Assembly: GCA_030512335.1 (NCBI GenBank)
Contig: JAULSU010000003.1
Coordinates: 2,356,001 to 2,420,000 of the forward strand
From: Immersiella caudata
Lineage: Eukaryota > Ascomycota > Sordariomycetes > Sordariales > Lasiosphaeriaceae
Reading direction: 5' to 3'
DNA length: 64,000 nt
Part shown: positions 59,501-64,000 of the stretch, piece by piece
Position numbering within the stretch: the first letter of the stretch is position 1
Layout of the letters: every line of letters starts with the position of its first letter
Made by a program: the position numbers and the translations under genes
Notes under the pieces: model-generated
Told to the model about the DNA's origin: nothing
Database searches by the model: none
What the model saw: the letters and a program-made list of their open reading frames with translations, nothing else

Positions 59501-62500
59501 TCTTGGCATACTCGAGGTAGACTAGCCCAACATGTCAGCAACAGACCTCTCAGATGACACCTAACAAGATATCCCGGGACGTACCTGACCACTTGACTTT
59601 GCCTTGCTCCAAGTGCTCCTTTGCTTGCTTCGTCTTCGGGCTCTCTTCGTCGTGAAGCTTGCCCCTGGGACCTCTAAAGCTCGAGGCGCTAGCTCGTCGT
59701 AAGGTCGCCATGCTGCTGGACCGTTGCTTCGTTTGGGTGGACGAGTTTCCTGGGCCCGGTCTAATAGACTGGAGCGTTCCAAGGCGTTCCTCAGCCTCTT
59801 CCATTTCGTCTTTCTCCAGCGCCCTTTCTGTCTCCATGACCGTGGACGTCTCGCTATCACTACCACTAGACGTCGATTCGACCGGGGAGGCCGAGCCGGA
59901 ATCATTCCGGCCCGTGGTGTTAATGAGTTCGGCTACCAAGCCCCTCATAGCGACGAGTTGCCGATAAGTTCCCCTTTCAGCGATCTCGCCATCCCTGAGG
60001 AGGCAGATGTAGTCGGATTGGGAGAGAACAGGAATAGAGTTGGTAGCTAAGATTCTTGTCTTCGAGCTCAGGAGGCCCTTTGGCCCGAGAACATTGTCAA
60101 TGAGGTGGCGACCAACGTGCGAGTCCACAGCAGAAAGGGAGTCATCCAGGAGGTACACATCGGCTCTGGCATACACAGCCCGAGCAAGAGCAACTCGAGC
60201 CTTTTGACCACCGCTGAGAGAAATACCGCGCTCGCCGACAACCGTCTCGTCTCCGTCGGGTAGCTGAGTGAAATCGTCCAGCAGAGCACAGGCCTTCACT
60301 GTCCTTTCGTAGAAACTCGAATCGTATCGATATCCAAAGATGATGTTCTCCTTGACCGTAGCGTTCATGATCCACGGAGTTTGGCTGACGAAGGCGACGG
60401 ACCCGTGAACGACAACCTCGCCATTCACCTTCCACAAATCTCCCAGCATGGACTGCAGAAGAGAGCTCTTTCCCATTCCGACGCGGCCCACGATGCAAGT
60501 CAGTTCTCCCTTATTCGCGCTGAAGTTGATGTCGTGCAGCACGTTCTTATTTTCGTGACGATTCCAGGAGAAAGTACCGTCCTTGATGAGAATCGTCTCC
60601 TCTCCTACCTCTTCCACGGCGGGCTTCGTCACGACAGCATCATCCTGGACCTCTTCAGCGATGAGGTAGGCTGTAAGACGGCCTGCCGCAACGCTGGCTT
60701 CAATGATAGAGGTGATAACCATGGGCAGAACAGCAAGAGGGAACGTCAGGAGGTTGAACAATGCTGTGAGGTTGTTAGCAGTTGATGGCCGAGGGGGTGA
60801 GCGAGATACGTACTCAGAGCAGGGAAGACAATTTCCGTGGTCAGGGGCTCGTCGCCGGTCAAAACAAATACGGCGAAAGTGCAGCAAGATACCAGGAATG
60901 GTGTTGTAGACCAGGTGAAGTTTGCGAATGCCTGACCGGCGCCAATTTTGCGCAGGTTCTTGAGCTCCTGATCGTTTCTGATGAAGTTGAGTTTGTTCAT
61001 GAAGGCAGCGCCCCAAGCATACAACTTGATGCTCTTCATGTTGTTGATAATTTCGGCGATAAGACGGCTTCTCGCGTCCTTGTTCTTCATCTGCTGCTTT
61101 TGGAGGTTCTTCATGTACCTAGCAATGAGACCATTGATGGGAATCATGAAGATCATGACTCCGATACCCGCAAGCATCGACCATCCAACCAGCTGATAAA
61201 GGGATACCATGCAAATGATGATTTGGAAAGGGGCCGACCAGAGCTGCTGAGCGAACTGGGTAAGATCCTGGAGTCTCTGCGCGTCAACCGCCATGTAGTT
61301 TACGATGTCTCCGGTGGTTTTGCTGGATCGCCCTTCGTTCGAAAGTTTCAGCGCCTTCCTGTAGATGGAAGAGGTCAACCCGCCCTTGATTCTCATTCCG
61401 GTAACAAATGAGAGCTGGAAGTACTGGTGGATCATGGTGGTTTGGAAGAAGCCTACGGCAAACATAGCAAGCGCGATAGCGGCGCCTTTGATCACCGGCT
61501 CAGGCTCTAGCCCCTCCCTGGAGTGCGATTCCACAAAGGAGATGAGGAGCCTCAGGAGCTGGGGTTGGGTGAAGGCAGAAAGGTCATTCATGACCTTGAA
61601 GACGGACGCTAGCATATACGGGCCACCGAATGCGTGGAACAGTGCAAGCCAGAGCGACGGATGCTTGCGGTGGTTGAGCTGATGCTGCCAAGACTTGTCA
61701 AAAGCTGAGCCGGTCTCGTGGGTCGAATCCTTCTTCGCCAGCCCCCAAAGATCCTCCTCGGTCAAGAATTGCTTGTAGCCATGCTTCATCAAGGGTGTCA
61801 TCCACGAGAATGTGAGCAAGGAGAAGACAGTGGCGTACTCAATGGGACACTCCCCTTCCTCGGTCAAGACCTCGTAGGCGTCGCTCTTCTTGGGCCATAA
61901 CCACTCAAACGCGAATTCGACAGCCGATAGCGCAAAGCCAATGCAATAGGTGATGAAATAAGGCTTGTTGTCGATGTACAGTTGTTGGGAGATAAGAGAT
62001 CGGAGCTTGACGGCAAATGCGATGAGGAGGAACAGCCAGTAAAACAAAACGACCCCGTTAGCGTTTCGGAGGCGAGAGTGCTCGAGCCATTGTATTGTGA
62101 ATATCACAAACAGAGACAGTATCGTAACTGCCGTAGTCCATACTCGGAAGTCTTGAAACCAGATGTCGCCGTAGTTCGCAATTTGTATTCCGAGCTGGGC
62201 CGCAATATCCCCAACGATGAGGACGAGAAGTGTCTGCAAGACAGGTCAGAACACACGCGCTTGCAGAGAACCCCTTCGTTGAGCGAAGCCGGGATGACCT
62301 ACCTGTTTCGTCCAGAAGTGCCAGTCCTTGGCAACATCGGTCGGCCTCCTCCAGACGGCCAGCCACCACACGGCGACTGCACCGAACAGAAGTCCAAAGG
62401 CGGCGACCGAGGCGACCCAGACATCAATAAAGCAGGGTGTGAAATCATATCGTATCGGGCTCAACGGGCCCCATCCCTCTTCATTGCCGCATAGAGGTTC

Positions 62501-62641
62501 CTTCAAGTGCGCAGTCGCCGAAAGATAACCGCTGCGACCAAGGCCGAAGACGCGGTGGTGTCCGGTAAAAGAGCCCGTATCAAAAAGGGGCCTCTGGGCA
62601 GAGCCGCCGCCATCAAAACCGGCCCCCATTGGCGTAGCCAT
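56519..62641 (-). CDS. ycf1: ABCC/MRP-type vacuolar transporter, Ycf1-like
   Basis: Nine exons (62303-62641, 60814-62233, 59585-60763, 59435-59521, 59175-59335, 59008-59111, 57799-58784, 57635-57703, 56519-56844) give 1556 residues with all phases matching. Ycf1-type pumps use ATP to move glutathione conjugates, cadmium and other metals into the vacuole. Order: N-terminal TMD0 with EGWGPLSPIRYDFTPCF, first membrane domain, NBD1 (Walker A GRVGMGKSS, signature LSGGQKARVALARA, Walker B LLDDSLSAVD with Asp in place of Glu, as in MRPs), a Ser-rich regulatory linker, second membrane domain, and NBD2 (GRTGAGKSS, LSQGQRQ, LVLDEATAAVD). All are intact. Introns are mostly 50-99 nt, with one of 223 nt and intron 8 of 790 nt placed just before the NBD2 signature. 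A second ATG at 62629 is possible. Confidence 0.95.
56845..57634 (-). other. Unusually long intron 8 of the ABC transporter gene
   Basis: The intron runs from GTAAGC at 57634 to CTCACAG at 56845, 790 nt, about ten times the usual size here. The flanking exons join as AKIHEG|GSNLSQGQ, which is exactly the family sequence, so no exon is hidden in this frame. Inside, a minus-strand frame of 226 codons (56886-57566) stays open, without a recognisable domain. No terminal repeats or target duplications were seen. Confidence 0.8.
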
Positions 62642-63776
62642 ACGCTATATCCTCGCGACGAACTCCAAGCCCTTCATAGCACGCAGCCAAACGCGGATTC
62701 GGGGATAGGATGCGCGGCGGTAGAACACGCAGGATCGTGTCGGCGTGGGTAGTCTCGGAGATGGAACTGGTCTGCCGAGTTGACAGCTGCTATAGATTCG
62801 TCAGAACCGTTGTTTTGGCGAGATTCGGGGAGAAGTGGAAGCCGTGCTCGGCTTTACCGCTGGAGATGTTTGGTCAGCGGGTGTCGCCCGGAGCTAGGTG
62901 CTTGAGCGGGTCGGGCTATCCCTAAACGGCCCTGCTGCATGCAGGTCACCGTCCGCGCATGCCAAGACAGACGAGTTATAAGAGAACCTTCAATCACACC
63001 AAATTCCTGCGCTTGGAAAGGTTCCTCACTAATGGTGCATCCCGCAGTCCACAAGAGAGACTCCACCGAAAGTCGGAGCAGCAACCCCACTGCAGAGCAT
63101 CCATCACTAGTTGACTTCCTACAATTTTCGTTTCCAATCCGATCGAAGCGACGCGTGCCCTGGCGACAGCAGCTTCTGCCTTGTGCGGCTTCTCGGGTGG
63201 TTAATTGACCTTTAGTGTAGATGCCAAGACTTCTCATTTACAGGGCTTTCCGCAAGCGAGGCTATAGGGCAGAAGCTTGCTTTGTCGCTGACGCAAGATG
63301 CTGGACAATCCTCAATGACCCAGAACATGAGGTCCAGGCATGAAGTTGCTAGTTTACGATGACACCAAATCTACCTCACCTTTCCCCGTCCTCGAATCTC
63401 AACCGGTGAAACACAATCTTACTTCAGTCCCGCCTTCCACACGTGGTAGTCCCTGAACGTCCCGAGATCCAACCCTCCGCTCCCGCTCACCTACCCCACC
63501 TGCCAATCAAGACACGGCGCCCTGTAATGACGTTAGCCCCACCACCCCCCAAAGTGAACCCCTCCTCAACACCATGATGCCCCCTCGAACAGCTCCCCAA
63601 GTATCCTCAACAAGCACACTACTCCTCTTCTTCATCGTCCTCCTTTGCTTCTTCCCCAACCTCTTCCACCTCCTCTGGACCCTCCCCTACGCCTCATCAT
63701 CCCCGCACCCAGCGAACCCTCGCACGCCGAACCAGTGTCAATACCACCAAGCTCCCCCGAGCAGCAGCATCCCACA
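62642..63776. other. Bidirectional promoter region, YCF1 / YjbQ-like gene
   Basis: This 1.1-kb segment lies between divergent start codons. I found no exact Yap1-type TTACTAA or TGACTAA site. An ATG-initiated 85-codon frame (63574-63831) with a hydrophobic N-terminus overlaps the YjbQ start in another frame and may act as an upstream frame. Confidence 0.6.
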
Positions 63777-64000
63777 ATGTGGGACCAGAAGCAATTCACC
63801 CTCCCCTCGCGGGCACGCGGCTCGTACCTAATCACCGATCAGGTCGTCAAGGAGCTCCCCGAAATCCGGTCGTACAAGGTGGGATTGCTCAACTTGTTTG
63901 TGCAGCACACAAGCTGTGCGTTGAGCTTGAATGAGAATTGGGATGAGGTGAGGGCCCTTTTCTGCATCTCCGTGAAACCTAGGCGTGTATTGATTTCGAT
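63777..64000 (+). CDS. YjbQ/UPF0047 family protein, 5' part only
   Basis: Exon 1 (63777-63947) encodes 57 residues starting MWDQKQFTLPSRARGSYLIT and ending VQHTSCALSLNENWDE, which matches the UPF0047/YjbQ fold (TIGR00149). Intron 1 begins GTGAGG at 63948 and runs off the window, so the rest of the gene is missing. Bacterial members have been linked to a secondary thiamine-phosphate synthase activity, but the role in fungi is not established. The His of VQHTS is the first conserved ligand of the family's proposed metal site. The upstream sequence is open in this frame for at least 35 codons without ATG, so 63777 is the likely start. Confidence 0.88.
   Translation, partial: MWDQKQFTLPSRARGSYLITDQVVKELPEIRSYKVGLLNLFVQHTSCALSLNENWDEVRALFCISVKPRRVLIS

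Overview
The window is nuclear DNA of a filamentous ascomycete, most likely a Sordariomycete. The evidence is short GT...AG introns (mostly 47-100 nt) with CTRAC-type branch sites, fungal gene families on both strands, a dispersed single 5S rRNA gene, and wide unique intergenic spacers. No operons, CRISPR arrays or intact transposons were seen. Gene models were built by hand: each splice junction was chosen so that donor, acceptor, reading phase and protein homology agree, and each finished model is a whole number of codons.

Left part (1-25 kb). After about 4 kb without a gene come a minus-strand AT-hook protein (4072-5187), the H3K36 methyltransferase Set2 (8566-11457, +), GABA transaminase (12551-14161, -), a Cbf1-type bHLH factor (15194-16136, -), the GID ubiquitin-ligase subunit Fyv10/Gid9 (18212-19562, +), the Caf1/Pop2 deadenylase (20396-22054, -) diverging from the complex I subunit NDUFB3 (22602-23006, +), and a coiled-coil protein of unknown role (23592-25079, -).

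Middle (26-46 kb). Here lie the ribosome anti-association factor eIF6/Tif6 (26928-27863, -), an uncharacterised conserved protein whose start codon seems to sit alone in its coding exon (28522-30301, -), the SUMO E1 subunit Aos1 (31614-32969, +), a 5S rRNA gene (33344-33466, -), a large proline-rich nuclear-looking protein (33877-37149, -), the 25S rRNA methyltransferase Bmt5 (39799-40797, +) and a YDR124W-like helical-bundle protein in five exons (43838-45872, -).

Right part (46-64 kb). A 10.6-kb stretch with no recognisable gene separates the YDR124W-like gene from a nine-exon Ycf1-type ABCC vacuolar transporter (56519-62641, -), which has an unusually long 790-nt intron. The window ends in the first intron of a YjbQ/UPF0047 gene (63777 onward, +).

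The genes are mostly housekeeping functions: chromatin, mRNA decay, ribosome biogenesis, sumoylation, ubiquitin ligase, respiration, metal and drug transport. They are not a pathway cluster. I found no clear undescribed system. The best leads are the gene desert, the odd splice structures (isolated ATG, frame-neutral Aos1 intron, long Ycf1 intron), a divergent 5S gene with a well-placed TATA element, and three conserved proteins of unknown function.
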